DNA of 64,000 nucleotides from Methanobacteriota archaeon (lineage in GTDB: Archaea > Thermoplasmatota > Poseidoniia > Poseidoniales > Poseidoniaceae): the NCBI GenBank assembly GCA_002718195.1, contig PBDU01000006.1:62001-126000 (forward strand). Direction: 5' to 3'. Below, in pieces: positions 8,601-16,598 of the stretch. A program made the translations under genes and the position numbers. The notes under the pieces were generated by a model that was not told the origin of the DNA, searched no databases, and was given only the letters and a program-made list of their open reading frames with translations. The first letter of the stretch is position 1. The number at the start of each line of letters is the position of its first letter.

Positions 8601-8993
8601 ATGAAGCAACCTGAGAACCTAGAGTCTCACGGCAGACACATCATCTTGGACTATGTTGGGTATATCGCGCCGCAAAAGGATGATGGTCAGTGGATACTTG
8701 AAATTATGAGGGATGTCATTGCAAACTCCACAGCCGAAGAAGTTCACTCACATGTTACTCAATTCGATGGTTCCAACTCACCGCTTGGATTTGCGGCAGT
8801 GGTTGTATTGGACGAGTCACATTTTTCTGCCCATTGCTATTCAGAACTAGGATGGTTAGCAATTGATTGCTTCACTTGTGGTTCAGCAGATACTGAATCA
8901 ATAGTAAAGGAGTTCACAGATATCTTACAAGAGAAGATTCCAACTTTGAGAACAACTCAGGAAAAAACTGTTGAGAGATTTTTACACGACTAG
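8601..8993 (+). CDS. speD: S-adenosylmethionine decarboxylase proenzyme
   Basis: Self-cleaving pyruvoyl enzyme supplying decarboxylated AdoMet for aminopropyl transfer. 130 residues from the ATG at 8601, the usual prokaryotic size. The processing site is DESHFSAH: Ser73 would become the pyruvoyl group and His78 assists cleavage. Cys93 in FTCG is the catalytic acid. These are offset +10 from the Thermotoga positions (63, 68, 83). LESHGRHIILDY at the N terminus is typical. An ATG at 8574 is possible but adds residues that family members lack. It sits between agmatinase and the DHS-like gene, 8 nt before the latter. No aminopropyltransferase (speE) is seen here. Confidence 0.92.
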   Translation: MKQPENLESHGRHIILDYVGYIAPQKDDGQWILEIMRDVIANSTAEEVHSHVTQFDGSNSPLGFAAVVVLDESHFSAHCYSELGWLAIDCFTCGSADTESIVKEFTDILQEKIPTLRTTQEKTVERFLHD

Positions 8994-9001
8994 GTGATGT
9001 T

Positions 9002-9961
9002 ATGAAAATGCGAGAATTCGTTGATTCCAACTTCCACCATTTCAACGCAGGTGAACTCAAGCGCTGTTGCCAGTCTGGCTTAGAATTTCTTCAGTCAGGA
9101 GGTAAATTGCTTGTTACCATCGCAGGGGCAATGAGTACCGCTGAAATAGGAAAGACGTTGTCTCCTCTGATAAGAAGTGGATACATCTGGGCTATTTCTA
9201 CAACCGGTGCTAACCTAGAGGAGGATATTTTCAAATTAGTTGCGAAGGATTCATACCACTCGATTTCTAACTGGAGAGAATTGAGTCCAGGGTATGATTC
9301 TGAACTCGCTGAAAAAGGCTTGAATAGAGTTACCGACACCTGTATACCAGAAGAAGAAGCGATAAGAAAATTAGAATCTAGACTGACAAAAATATGGGAG
9401 GATATGGACTCGAATCAGGATAGATTATTTCCACACGAAGTAATTTACAAACTTGTCAAATCTGACGGTTTTAGTGATCTGTGTGAGGGAAGAATCGAGG
9501 ACTCTTGGGTAGTTGCAGCCGCAGAAAAATCACTACCTATTTTTGTGCCCGGTTGGGAAGATTCCACCAGTGGTAATATATTCGCAGCTCATTGCATAAA
9601 CGGTAATGTGTCTAATCCTAACATAATCAAAAGTGGAACAGAATATATGATTCATCTAAGCAATCTGTACAAAGAGAATGATGTTGACCTTGGTTTCTTC
9701 CAAATAGGGGGAGGCATCGCAGGGGATTTCCCGATTTGTGTTGTGCCGATGTTGAATCAGGATTTACAGGATTCAGTACCCTTATGGAAGTGGTTTGCTC
9801 AAATCAGCGATTCAACAACTTCCTATGGAGGATATTCAGGGGCGCCACCTCAAGAAAAAATATCTTGGGGGAAATTAGATGTTAATACTCCGAGATTTAT
9901 GATTGAATCAGATGCTACAATAGTGGCTCCTATCTTCTTCTCCTATCTTTTAGAATCTTAA
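9002..9961 (+). CDS. Deoxyhypusine synthase-like protein (bacterial-type)
   Basis: 319 residues, NAD-dependent DHS fold. The active-site Lys is K291 in EKISWGKLD. Other family blocks are GAMSTAEIG, FVPGWEDSTSGNIFAAHC, GFFQIGGGIAGDFPIC and SDSTTSYGGYSGA. True DHS moves the butylamine part of spermidine to a Lys of aIF5A. The motif wording here (GWEDST, GGGIAGDFPIC, EKISWGK) is, as I recall, closer to DHS-like proteins of bacteria that live beside agmatinase and may make homospermidine. GGTGATGTT precedes the ATG. Homology is certain; the exact reaction (hypusine versus homospermidine) is open. Confidence 0.9.
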   Translation: MKMREFVDSNFHHFNAGELKRCCQSGLEFLQSGGKLLVTIAGAMSTAEIGKTLSPLIRSGYIWAISTTGANLEEDIFKLVAKDSYHSISNWRELSPGYDSELAEKGLNRVTDTCIPEEEAIRKLESRLTKIWEDMDSNQDRLFPHEVIYKLVKSDGFSDLCEGRIEDSWVVAAAEKSLPIFVPGWEDSTSGNIFAAHCINGNVSNPNIIKSGTEYMIHLSNLYKENDVDLGFFQIGGGIAGDFPICVVPMLNQDLQDSVPLWKWFAQISDSTTSYGGYSGAPPQEKISWGKLDVNTPRFMIESDATIVAPIFFSYLLES

Positions 9962-10007
9962 CTCAAAAACCCCAAACCTTTGAAGAGTAGCCAGTTAAGG
10001 GATATAC

Positions 10008-13000
10008 ATGACAAACAGAGGTCACATCGCTTGTATGCTTGTTGCTCTGCTAATCCTGCCAGTAGCAGTTCACGCAGAGACCCAGGATGGTGTAACTCTC
10101 GAAATTTTAGTTGATTGGGATTATGGATGGTGGTCTTCAGAAATTGAAAATAACTATGTTTTGCAATTCGCAGATGATAGAGAATATGATTTTTCAACCA
10201 TCGTTACTCTTGATAGAAGCGGAACACAGAGCGTTTCAGAAATCGTGGTTTCACAAACATCGCTCAACCCTAGTACTTACACGCTAGAGGTCAATGAATC
10301 ACTTGCTTGGGGAGATGAGTACGAAATTTCAGTTACCGTGTCGAGTGTTGATCAAGTACCTCTTACCAGTAATTTACTCTTCGAGCGAGTTATCAAAGTT
10401 GGTACTTGGGGGCAAGCAATCGATGACCACGAAGTAACGACAACAAATAGCTGGTCGCTAGAACAATATCAGGATGCTAATTCCACATTACCTGCTTTTG
10501 ACCTACAATTTGCAGGAAATGGTTGGCAGCAGCGTATTGGTTCAAACCTGGAATCCTGGGAACTTGGAGATGGTATACTCACCACGATGGGTAATTCTTC
10601 AGGTCAGGATATGAACTTGAACTTGGTGTTCGACAGAATTTGGAATAATCAAACTTCAGAATATGGTATTGTCACATCACAAATAATCGAGGCAAAGGGA
10701 TTCGGAGTCCTTGATATCAACTCGACCATTGATAGTACAAACTTCGACCTTGACGGTAATGTCTCACAAGCTTGGTACAACAGAACCATGATAGATGGAG
10801 TTGTTGATGAGAAAACAATTCTCGAAGCAAATGGGAACATATACATCGATGAATCAACCAACGAATCCACTACAATCGTAGATGGAGAGATATCAACTAT
10901 CTACATAGAAACACATGATTACAACGGAACCCGTGTTTACGACCATCAACAATTGGAAGGAGCAGTTGACTTTGTTTACATTGAGGACGGTACAAGACTT
11001 GACCTTGAAGTAGGTGAGTTCATCCAAACTGCAATCTGGGAGAACGGTGTTAGAATTGACCATGTCGAAAAATTAGATGGTTCTGGGACTTTTGGTTTCG
11101 TGGATTCAGATGAGAATGCTTCCATGATGGTAAATGGCACAGTTTACTCATTCGTTCAGTGGATTGAGGACGGCGTATACATCGGAGATTCCATCCTTGT
11201 TGACGGGACTTTATCTGGCGATGTTCAAGGAACATTCGGGGTAGTAAGAGACATCGAAGAGACCACGACACAGGCTAACTATACAGGCGTAACTTTCCCA
11301 GTTAACATCGTTCATCAAGAAGAATGGTTCAACATCACCGGGATAAATGGTGGAAATTTCTTCGATGGAGCAGGAGCCGGAGCCTATCACAATGAATCTT
11401 GGTCTTATGACGTAATTTACTCTGATTGGACAAATAGGACCGTTAGGATAATCTGGTCAGAAACAGGTCCTGATGCCAGCAGTGGGGATGAGAGACCAGA
11501 GAGGTCTCCAATTCAAGTGAATGCTACAGCACCCGAACCAGAAAACACCTTCCAGTCTTGGGTTTCCATAAGAGAATCTGGCTTAGCCCCAATACCTGCG
11601 ATGAGTGGAGACGAAGTGTATCTGAAAACCGAGGACCAAGAATTTGACACAATTAGGTTTGGTAATATTACCAATGAGGTAAAGGATGGGCACAATTTCC
11701 AAGTCATAGAATGGGAGATGATGATGGATAATATGGCAGGAGCAGTTTCTGGTACTATTATCCAAGAAGGACCTTTAGCTGGTTTATTTGCATCAGAATC
11801 AAGGTCTTTCCAAGACCAAATTGCAGACGACTGGGTATGGTTTAACGAAACTAAGACCCTGGAACATGTCGTCTCTCCTAGCGTTGTAACTGCCGAAGAA
11901 AATACTGCTCCTAGCCTTACTTCGGCTGAGGTCAGAGGGGGCTATCTGGGCGGAGAGGGAGAAAATACAGGTGTGCTTGAAGTCACTGTTGCTGACCCTG
12001 ATTGGAACGTGGAGTCCGTGACGGTAGACCTCAGCGATTTCGGTATGGGAATTGTTGCCTTAAACGACAGAGGTTTAGAAGGCGATGACCAAATAGCCGA
12101 TGGAGTGTATTCTAATCCAATTCGTGTTGATGGAATCCAATTTGGATCCTTAAGTGCGATCATTACTATAATCGATGCATTCGATGAAGAAGTCACTGAA
12201 AATGTTGCAATAGAGGTCAGCAATCCAGGACCTCGCCTGGTCAGTACGGACATAGTTCCGAATCAAGCTAGTAGGGGTGACTTGATTCTGCTGGATTTAG
12301 TAGTAGTGGATCAACACGAGGTTAGTAGAGTAGCACTTGATTTGAGGCAATACGGTGGAGATGTCATCGAATTCACAAAAGACGGAGTTTGGAGTGGTTC
12401 ATTCATCGTTCCAGACGCCATGACTCCTGGGGATAGAGCTCTAACTTTCATTCTCGAGGATTCGGAAGGTGCAAGAAGAATCACTTCAAACACCTTAGAA
12501 TCAGGGGCCTCGAGTAGTTCAGCAATAGTTGGGCCTTGGATATTCAGCTCTGATGATGTTTCGATAAATATTATGAATGATGGTCCAGAAATCAATGGAT
12601 TAATCACCAATAAATTCGACAAACAAAATACTCCTAAAACAGAGGTTATCGAAGTTAATGTAACCGACCCTGACGGCGTATCATCTGTAATCATCTCATT
12701 GGGAGTTTATCGCCCAATTACGGTTAATGACGAGTGGATTCAAATGAGAAATGACGGTCAAGGAGGGGACAGAATTGCTGGAGACAATATTTGGAGTGCT
12801 GAGATTTCAATTAGGGATGGAACCCCATTAGGAATTCATGAGATAGAAGTAAGGGCAAGCGATACTTATGGTAAACAAAGTAGCACAGAATCCTATCCGG
12901 TCTCTCTTGAACAGGGCACACCCCCAATCATTGGAGGAGAAGGAGAATCAAACATTCTGATGTATGTAGGCATCGGTGTTCTATTCATACTTGGCGCTGC

Positions 13001-13109
13001 ATTCTTGGTAATTGGTGGCAGAAAGGATGACAATGATATTGCAAAAACCAACCAAGTAAAAGAATTGCAAGAACTTCAAACAAGCATAGAGAACCAAAGA
13101 AATCGTTGA
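10008..13109 (+). CDS. Large membrane-anchored extracellular protein with Ig-like repeats
   Basis: 1033 residues. Signal peptide ~1-23 (ending VHA/ET). The ectodomain is Asn/Thr/Asp rich. Residues ~620-990 contain at least three related beta-sandwich modules of the pattern 'D(P)D...V..V..DL..(G)....LNDRG..GDD..ADGVYS', typical of adhesive Ig-like domains; clear examples are at ~640-720 and ~885-960. A single TM span lies at ~988-1008 (ILMYVGIGVLFILGAAFLVI), followed by a charged, coiled-coil-like cytoplasmic tail rich in Gln, Glu and Lys. No catalytic motif was found. Probably a surface adhesin or a scaffold for hydrolases. Stands alone between the polyamine cluster and tRNA-Gly. Confidence 0.75.
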   Translation: MTNRGHIACMLVALLILPVAVHAETQDGVTLEILVDWDYGWWSSEIENNYVLQFADDREYDFSTIVTLDRSGTQSVSEIVVSQTSLNPSTYTLEVNESLAWGDEYEISVTVSSVDQVPLTSNLLFERVIKVGTWGQAIDDHEVTTTNSWSLEQYQDANSTLPAFDLQFAGNGWQQRIGSNLESWELGDGILTTMGNSSGQDMNLNLVFDRIWNNQTSEYGIVTSQIIEAKGFGVLDINSTIDSTNFDLDGNVSQAWYNRTMIDGVVDEKTILEANGNIYIDESTNESTTIVDGEISTIYIETHDYNGTRVYDHQQLEGAVDFVYIEDGTRLDLEVGEFIQTAIWENGVRIDHVEKLDGSGTFGFVDSDENASMMVNGTVYSFVQWIEDGVYIGDSILVDGTLSGDVQGTFGVVRDIEETTTQANYTGVTFPVNIVHQEEWFNITGINGGNFFDGAGAGAYHNESWSYDVIYSDWTNRTVRIIWSETGPDASSGDERPERSPIQVNATAPEPENTFQSWVSIRESGLAPIPAMSGDEVYLKTEDQEFDTIRFGNITNEVKDGHNFQVIEWEMMMDNMAGAVSGTIIQEGPLAGLFASESRSFQDQIADDWVWFNETKTLEHVVSPSVVTAEENTAPSLTSAEVRGGYLGGEGENTGVLEVTVADPDWNVESVTVDLSDFGMGIVALNDRGLEGDDQIADGVYSNPIRVDGIQFGSLSAIITIIDAFDEEVTENVAIEVSNPGPRLVSTDIVPNQASRGDLILLDLVVVDQHEVSRVALDLRQYGGDVIEFTKDGVWSGSFIVPDAMTPGDRALTFILEDSEGARRITSNTLESGASSSSAIVGPWIFSSDDVSINIMNDGPEINGLITNKFDKQNTPKTEVIEVNVTDPDGVSSVIISLGVYRPITVNDEWIQMRNDGQGGDRIAGDNIWSAEISIRDGTPLGIHEIEVRASDTYGKQSSTESYPVSLEQGTPPIIGGEGESNILMYVGIGVLFILGAAFLVIGGRKDDNDIAKTNQVKELQELQTSIENQRNR

Positions 13110-13164
13110 ATACCTTGTGTTACGGAACCCGAAATTGTATTGGATAATAGTGCATAGTTTAGCG

Positions 13165-13181
13165 ATTCTAACGATTAGAAT
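13165..13181. other. 17-bp inverted repeat between a surface-protein gene and tRNA-Gly
   Basis: Arms ATTCTAA and TTAGAAT, perfect 7 bp, with a 3-nt CGA loop. It sits 55 nt after the preceding stop codon and 46 nt before tRNA-Gly. It could be a 3' end hairpin or a protein site in the tRNA promoter region. No T-run follows directly. Confidence 0.35.
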
Positions 13182-13227
13182 GCTCATCCGAATCGGTCAA
13201 ATACTCCCCGCTGGTGGGACGACTACT

Positions 13228-13299
13228 GCGAGCGTAGTGTAGTGGTTATCACCGGGCGTTGCCAACGCCTGAACCCGGGTTCGAGTCCCGGCGCTCGCA
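13228..13299 (+). tRNA. tRNA-Gly (GCC)
   Basis: Cloverleaf read by eye. Acceptor GCGAGCG pairs with CGCTCGC (13292-13298). D arm has GTG/CAC. Anticodon stem GGGCG/CGCCT encloses loop TTGCCAA with anticodon GCC at 13261-13263 (61-63 in the last digits). T arm CCGGG-TTCGAGT-CCCGG. Discriminator A at 13299, and the next three bases are CCA, so the 3' end appears to be encoded. Variable loop of 4 nt. No intron. Confidence 0.96.
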
Positions 13300-13422
13300 C
13301 CATTCTCTATCAACTCTTTGAAATCAATTCCAAATAAATCTATTAGAAATCTAGAGTTATGATTTGGTAGTGGTTGGCTGCCTGGATTAGAAAATAACAA
13401 ATGTTGATGATTTTTCGCCCAC

Positions 13423-14268
13423 ATGATGACAAACCAATTTGTCAATATTGCAGGCTACAAATTTGTAGAACTGCTCGATAGAGATGAATTGCGTCAACCG
13501 TTTAGGGATGTCTGCGCTAAACTATCGCTCAAGGGTACTATCTTATTGAGCCATGAGGGAATTAATTTCTTCCTTGCCGGTACTCAAGAATCCATAGACG
13601 AATACATCGCTTTCATTGAATCCGATGAGAGATTCACCAATATCCCTCTCAAAATCAGTTATTCAGACCGCCAGCCATTCAGGAGGATGCTTGTGAGATT
13701 GAAAAAGGAGATAATTTCGCTTGGAATGCAGGATATTCAACCTGAAAAATATGCAGCTCCAGAAATTACTCCCCTTGAATTGAAAGAAAAATTAGATTCG
13801 GGTAAGGAGATAGTATTTCTTGATACAAGAAATGACTATGAAATGAGGGTTGGAACTTTTGAAGGTGCTATTGATCCCAAAATTCGTACATTCAGGGACT
13901 TTCCCAAAGCAATTGACAACCTTCCAGAAGAAATCAAAGAAAAGGAAGTGGTTATTTTCTGTACCGGTGGAATTAGATGTGAAAAAGCCGGCGTGGTAAT
14001 GGAAAATGCAGGATTCAAGAATGTAAAATCACTCAAAGGAGGTATCTTAGGATACTTTGAACAAGTTGGTGGAGATTATTGGGATGGAGATTGTTTTGTC
14101 TTCGACCGAAGGGTTGCAGTATCTCCGAATTTAGAAGAAACAGACCATGCATTATGCTTTGCTTGCAGAGAACCATTGGATGTTGATGAACAAGAATCCA
14201 GTGATTATGTCCCGTCGGTATCTTGCCCATACTGTATTCAAAAAGTTGAATCAAGCCTCGAGCAATAA
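13423..14268 (+). CDS. trhO: tRNA uridine(34) hydroxylase, rhodanese-like (TrhO/YceA)
   Basis: 281 residues. An N-terminal acylphosphatase-like domain (GTILLSHEGINFFLAGT) is followed by a rhodanese domain (~115-215) with LDTRNDYE and active-site loop CTGGIRCE (C180, C186), then a Cys-rich tail with C-x2-C pairs (CFACREPL, CPYC), probably zinc-binding. In bacteria TrhO uses O2 to make 5-hydroxyuridine at tRNA position 34. There is no clear Shine-Dalgarno; initiation may be leaderless, at 13423 or the next ATG. The 3' end overlaps the convergent ArsC-like gene by 18 bp. Function in archaea is by homology. Confidence 0.9.
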   Translation: MMTNQFVNIAGYKFVELLDRDELRQPFRDVCAKLSLKGTILLSHEGINFFLAGTQESIDEYIAFIESDERFTNIPLKISYSDRQPFRRMLVRLKKEIISLGMQDIQPEKYAAPEITPLELKEKLDSGKEIVFLDTRNDYEMRVGTFEGAIDPKIRTFRDFPKAIDNLPEEIKEKEVVIFCTGGIRCEKAGVVMENAGFKNVKSLKGGILGYFEQVGGDYWDGDCFVFDRRVAVSPNLEETDHALCFACREPLDVDEQESSDYVPSVSCPYCIQKVESSLEQ

Positions 14269-14616
14269 TTTGAGTCTTTGCTCAATTTCATCTGCAGTTT
14301 TTTCGAATACCTCTAACGGCATCCCAACAGGGTCTTCAAGCCCCCAATCCTCATCAATTTCCATCATTGGACAACTTACTCCACAACCCATTGAGATAAC
14401 CCAATCAAAATCTTCAGCAGAGAAATTATCTACACTTTTTGGAGTTAAGCCCTCGCTTGAAATCCCTCTATTTTCTAAAGTAATAATGGCATTCTCGGAT
14501 ACCTTGTCTGCTGGGTGAGTTCCAGCACTACAAGCCACGTGACCCATGTTTCTGGCAATTGCCTCAGCCATTTGAGAACGACATGAATTGCCGACACAAA
14601 CAAATAAGATTCGCAT
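14251..14616 (-). CDS. ArsC-type arsenate reductase / low-MW protein tyrosine phosphatase
   Basis: 121 residues with the LMW-PTP fold. The loop CVGNSCRS (C7...R13) holds the nucleophile; MGCGVSCP supplies C78 and C82, the resolving pair typical of thiol-linked arsenate reductases; EDPVG carries the usual Asp-Pro. The ATG at 14616 gives the canonical start MRILFVCVGN; the frame runs further upstream without homologous content. No arsenite pump or ArsR regulator lies nearby, so arsenate reduction is likely but phosphatase activity remains possible. Confidence 0.85.
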   Translation of the reverse strand: MRILFVCVGNSCRSQMAEAIARNMGHVACSAGTHPADKVSENAIITLENRGISSEGLTPKSVDNFSAEDFDWVISMGCGVSCPMMEIDEDWGLEDPVGMPLEVFEKTADEIEQRLKLLLEA

Positions 14617-14710
14617 GGATAGAATGAGATAAAAGATAACTCTAAACTTTTCTCTAAATCTTGTGTAGAAATAAGACATAATTCAAATCGTTTTGCAAAT
14701 TGGAAATATC

Positions 14711-15085
14711 GTGGAGCAGAACAATAAAGCTAAGCTGATTCGAGGAATAATTACCTCGGCTTCAGTGTATATTGCATTATTTGTAGGCCATATTTTTGCT
14801 GCCGCAAACGATTATGATTTGCTATTTTCTTTGATTGCCATCGCCATCACATTGCACACAATTTTTTGCGGCTTAGTCATAATTTTACTTTCAAGAACGG
14901 AATCAACTGAGGAGAAATTGCTTGCGAATAAAATCGGGTATATCATCTCAATTCCATTGACTATAGGTCTGTCGAGAGCATATTCTGGAATGGAGATTAA
15001 TAATACGGTATTTGCTTGGTTATTGCTGGTTTTAATCACACACTATCTTGTTTCAAAGGGAATAGATTTCTTTGCGAACAGGTGA
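14711..15085 (+). CDS. Four-span membrane protein of unknown function
   Basis: About 124 residues from a GTG at 14711 (or from a TTG at 14693). Four hydrophobic spans at roughly 12-33, 37-60, 73-90 and 97-115, with a short charged loop (SRTESTEEKLLANK) between spans 2 and 3. I recognise no family. It lies 56 nt upstream of the Mrp-type ATPase on the same strand, which may be chance. Confidence 0.6.
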   Translation: MEQNNKAKLIRGIITSASVYIALFVGHIFAAANDYDLLFSLIAIAITLHTIFCGLVIILLSRTESTEEKLLANKIGYIISIPLTIGLSRAYSGMEINNTVFAWLLLVLITHYLVSKGIDFFANR

Positions 15086-15141
15086 AATTGTTACAAAAAT
15101 GCCATGCGTGATTTCAAGAACCACATCGCATTGGAGGTTAC

Positions 15142-16152
15142 ATGAGCGATTCCCCAGTGAGTGTTCACAACCCCAATGAAGGGCAGCCCCAAGACGAAGG
15201 TCCATCTGCTGCGCAGCAAAAACAAATGGAACAAGCATACGCTCAAATGAAGCGAAAAATGTCAATGCAGGAGATTGGAAAGAAAATCAAGCACAAGATC
15301 ATGGTTCTTTCCGGCAAAGGCGGTGTAGGAAAGTCCACAGTCTCAACAGGTCTTGCGCTTTCCTTGGCGCAACAAGGACATAAGGTTGGAATTCTTGATA
15401 TCGACATTACTGGTCCTAATGTTCCTAAAATGATGGGGCTTGATGGAAAACGCCTGCATGTTGAAGGCGGTAGGATTCACCCAGCTCAAGGTCACTTAGG
15501 AGTCAAGGTAATTTCGATGGCATTTTTGCTTGACGATGATGATACTCCGGTAGTTTGGAGAGGACCGATTAAATTAGGCGCAATTCAGCAATTTATTGGA
15601 GATGTGGAATGGGGTAATCTGGATTATCTGGTAATTGATTTCCCTCCAGGTACATCAGATGAACCACTAACTGTAGCTCAATCACTTCCAGACATAGACG
15701 GAATGGTTATCGTAACAACCCCGCAAGATGTTGCTTTGATGGATTCAAGGAAATCAATTGGCTTTGCTGAGTCTTTGAAGGTCCCAGTTTTGGGAGTTGT
15801 CGAGAATATGTCGGGCTATACCATCAATGGTAAATCGGCACCAAACTCAACGGTTGAAATCGCAGGGCCTGGTGGAAAAAGCATTTCAACACAAGCAGAT
15901 GATGAGGGTAATTTTTCAGTTGTTGTCGACATTTTCAAGAAAGGTGGAGGCAAGAACACAGCAGAAGAATTCAGCGTTCCATATCTGGGAGCATTGCCGT
16001 TTGACCCAGGTTTCGTAAGAGGTGGAGACGATGGAGTCCACAGAATTGTCAGTGAACCAGAAGGTCATTCTGCTAAGGCATTCAGTGAAGTAGTTGCTGC
16101 AATTCAAGAACAAATTGGTGCTTCTGAGTCTTCTAGTTTGGAAATAATTTGA
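15142..16152 (+). CDS. Mrp/NBP35-family P-loop ATPase lacking all cysteines
   Basis: 336 residues. The family normally carries or transfers Fe-S clusters. The Gln-rich N-terminal 45 residues hold no ferredoxin-like Cys motif. The deviant Walker A is SGKGGVGKST (57-66); DIDITGPNVPKMMG, VVWRGPIKLGAIQQF, LVIDFPPGTSDEP and VVENMSGY are all Mrp-typical. After VVENMSGY the family has a C-x2-C cluster-binding pair; here it is replaced by ~35 residues with no Cys (YTINGKSAPNSTVEIAGPGG...), then DIFKKGGG and VPYLGALPFDP resume. The translation contains no cysteine at all. GGAGGTTAC precedes the ATG. A DUF971 gene follows by 9 nt, matching the Mrp-DUF971 fusion of plant HCF101. Confidence 0.92.
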   Translation: MSDSPVSVHNPNEGQPQDEGPSAAQQKQMEQAYAQMKRKMSMQEIGKKIKHKIMVLSGKGGVGKSTVSTGLALSLAQQGHKVGILDIDITGPNVPKMMGLDGKRLHVEGGRIHPAQGHLGVKVISMAFLLDDDDTPVVWRGPIKLGAIQQFIGDVEWGNLDYLVIDFPPGTSDEPLTVAQSLPDIDGMVIVTTPQDVALMDSRKSIGFAESLKVPVLGVVENMSGYTINGKSAPNSTVEIAGPGGKSISTQADDEGNFSVVVDIFKKGGGKNTAEEFSVPYLGALPFDPGFVRGGDDGVHRIVSEPEGHSAKAFSEVVAAIQEQIGASESSSLEII

Positions 16153-16161
16153 GGTGCTATT

Positions 16162-16518
16162 ATGGCCGAAATAATGCCCAAACTTACTCGTCTAGAAAGA
16201 AGGAAATCTGACCTATTACTAACCTATGAAAGCGGAGATGAACTTTCTGTAGAATATGTTGACCTCAGACACGCCTGCCCATGTGCTAAATGTGCACCAA
16301 ATAGAAACGAAGACCAAACCAGTATTGATTTGAGAGAATCGGTGGAAAAACTAGCGAATAAGAAGCCGAAAGTTGTTACAATCGGAAACTACGCTCTCTC
16401 TTTTGAATGGGAGGATCAAGGTTGTTCATCAGGAATCTATCGTTTTGAAAGAATCTGGGCTCTTGCCAATAATAAAGACCCAGATAATGGAAAACCATAC
16501 GTCCATGGGCCGTGGTGA
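16162..16518 (+). CDS. DUF971 (GBBH-like N-terminal) domain protein
   Basis: 118 residues. Hallmarks are LRHACPCAKCAP (three Cys of a metal-binding motif) and IGNYALSFEWEDQGCSSGIY with a further Cys, ending in YRFERIWAL. DUF971 occurs alone, at the N terminus of gamma-butyrobetaine hydroxylases, and fused to Mrp in HCF101. GAGGTGCTATT precedes the ATG, 9 nt after the Mrp stop, so the pair is co-translated. With a cysteine-free Mrp next door, the DUF971 cysteines may be what holds the cluster or metal. Role is inference. Confidence 0.88.
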   Translation: MAEIMPKLTRLERRKSDLLLTYESGDELSVEYVDLRHACPCAKCAPNRNEDQTSIDLRESVEKLANKKPKVVTIGNYALSFEWEDQGCSSGIYRFERIWALANNKDPDNGKPYVHGPW

Positions 16519-16598
16519 GTTTTTACCAGCATTTTGATAATTTTTGGCGACGCTTTCATTTGTAATGAACCAAGCGAAAAGCCAAGGGGGCACAAAAT

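Noticed and set aside
15142..15290. N-terminal ferredoxin-like Cys motif in the Mrp protein, as in NBP35
   Set aside because: The translated N terminus is Gln/Pro/Ala-rich with no Cys at all.
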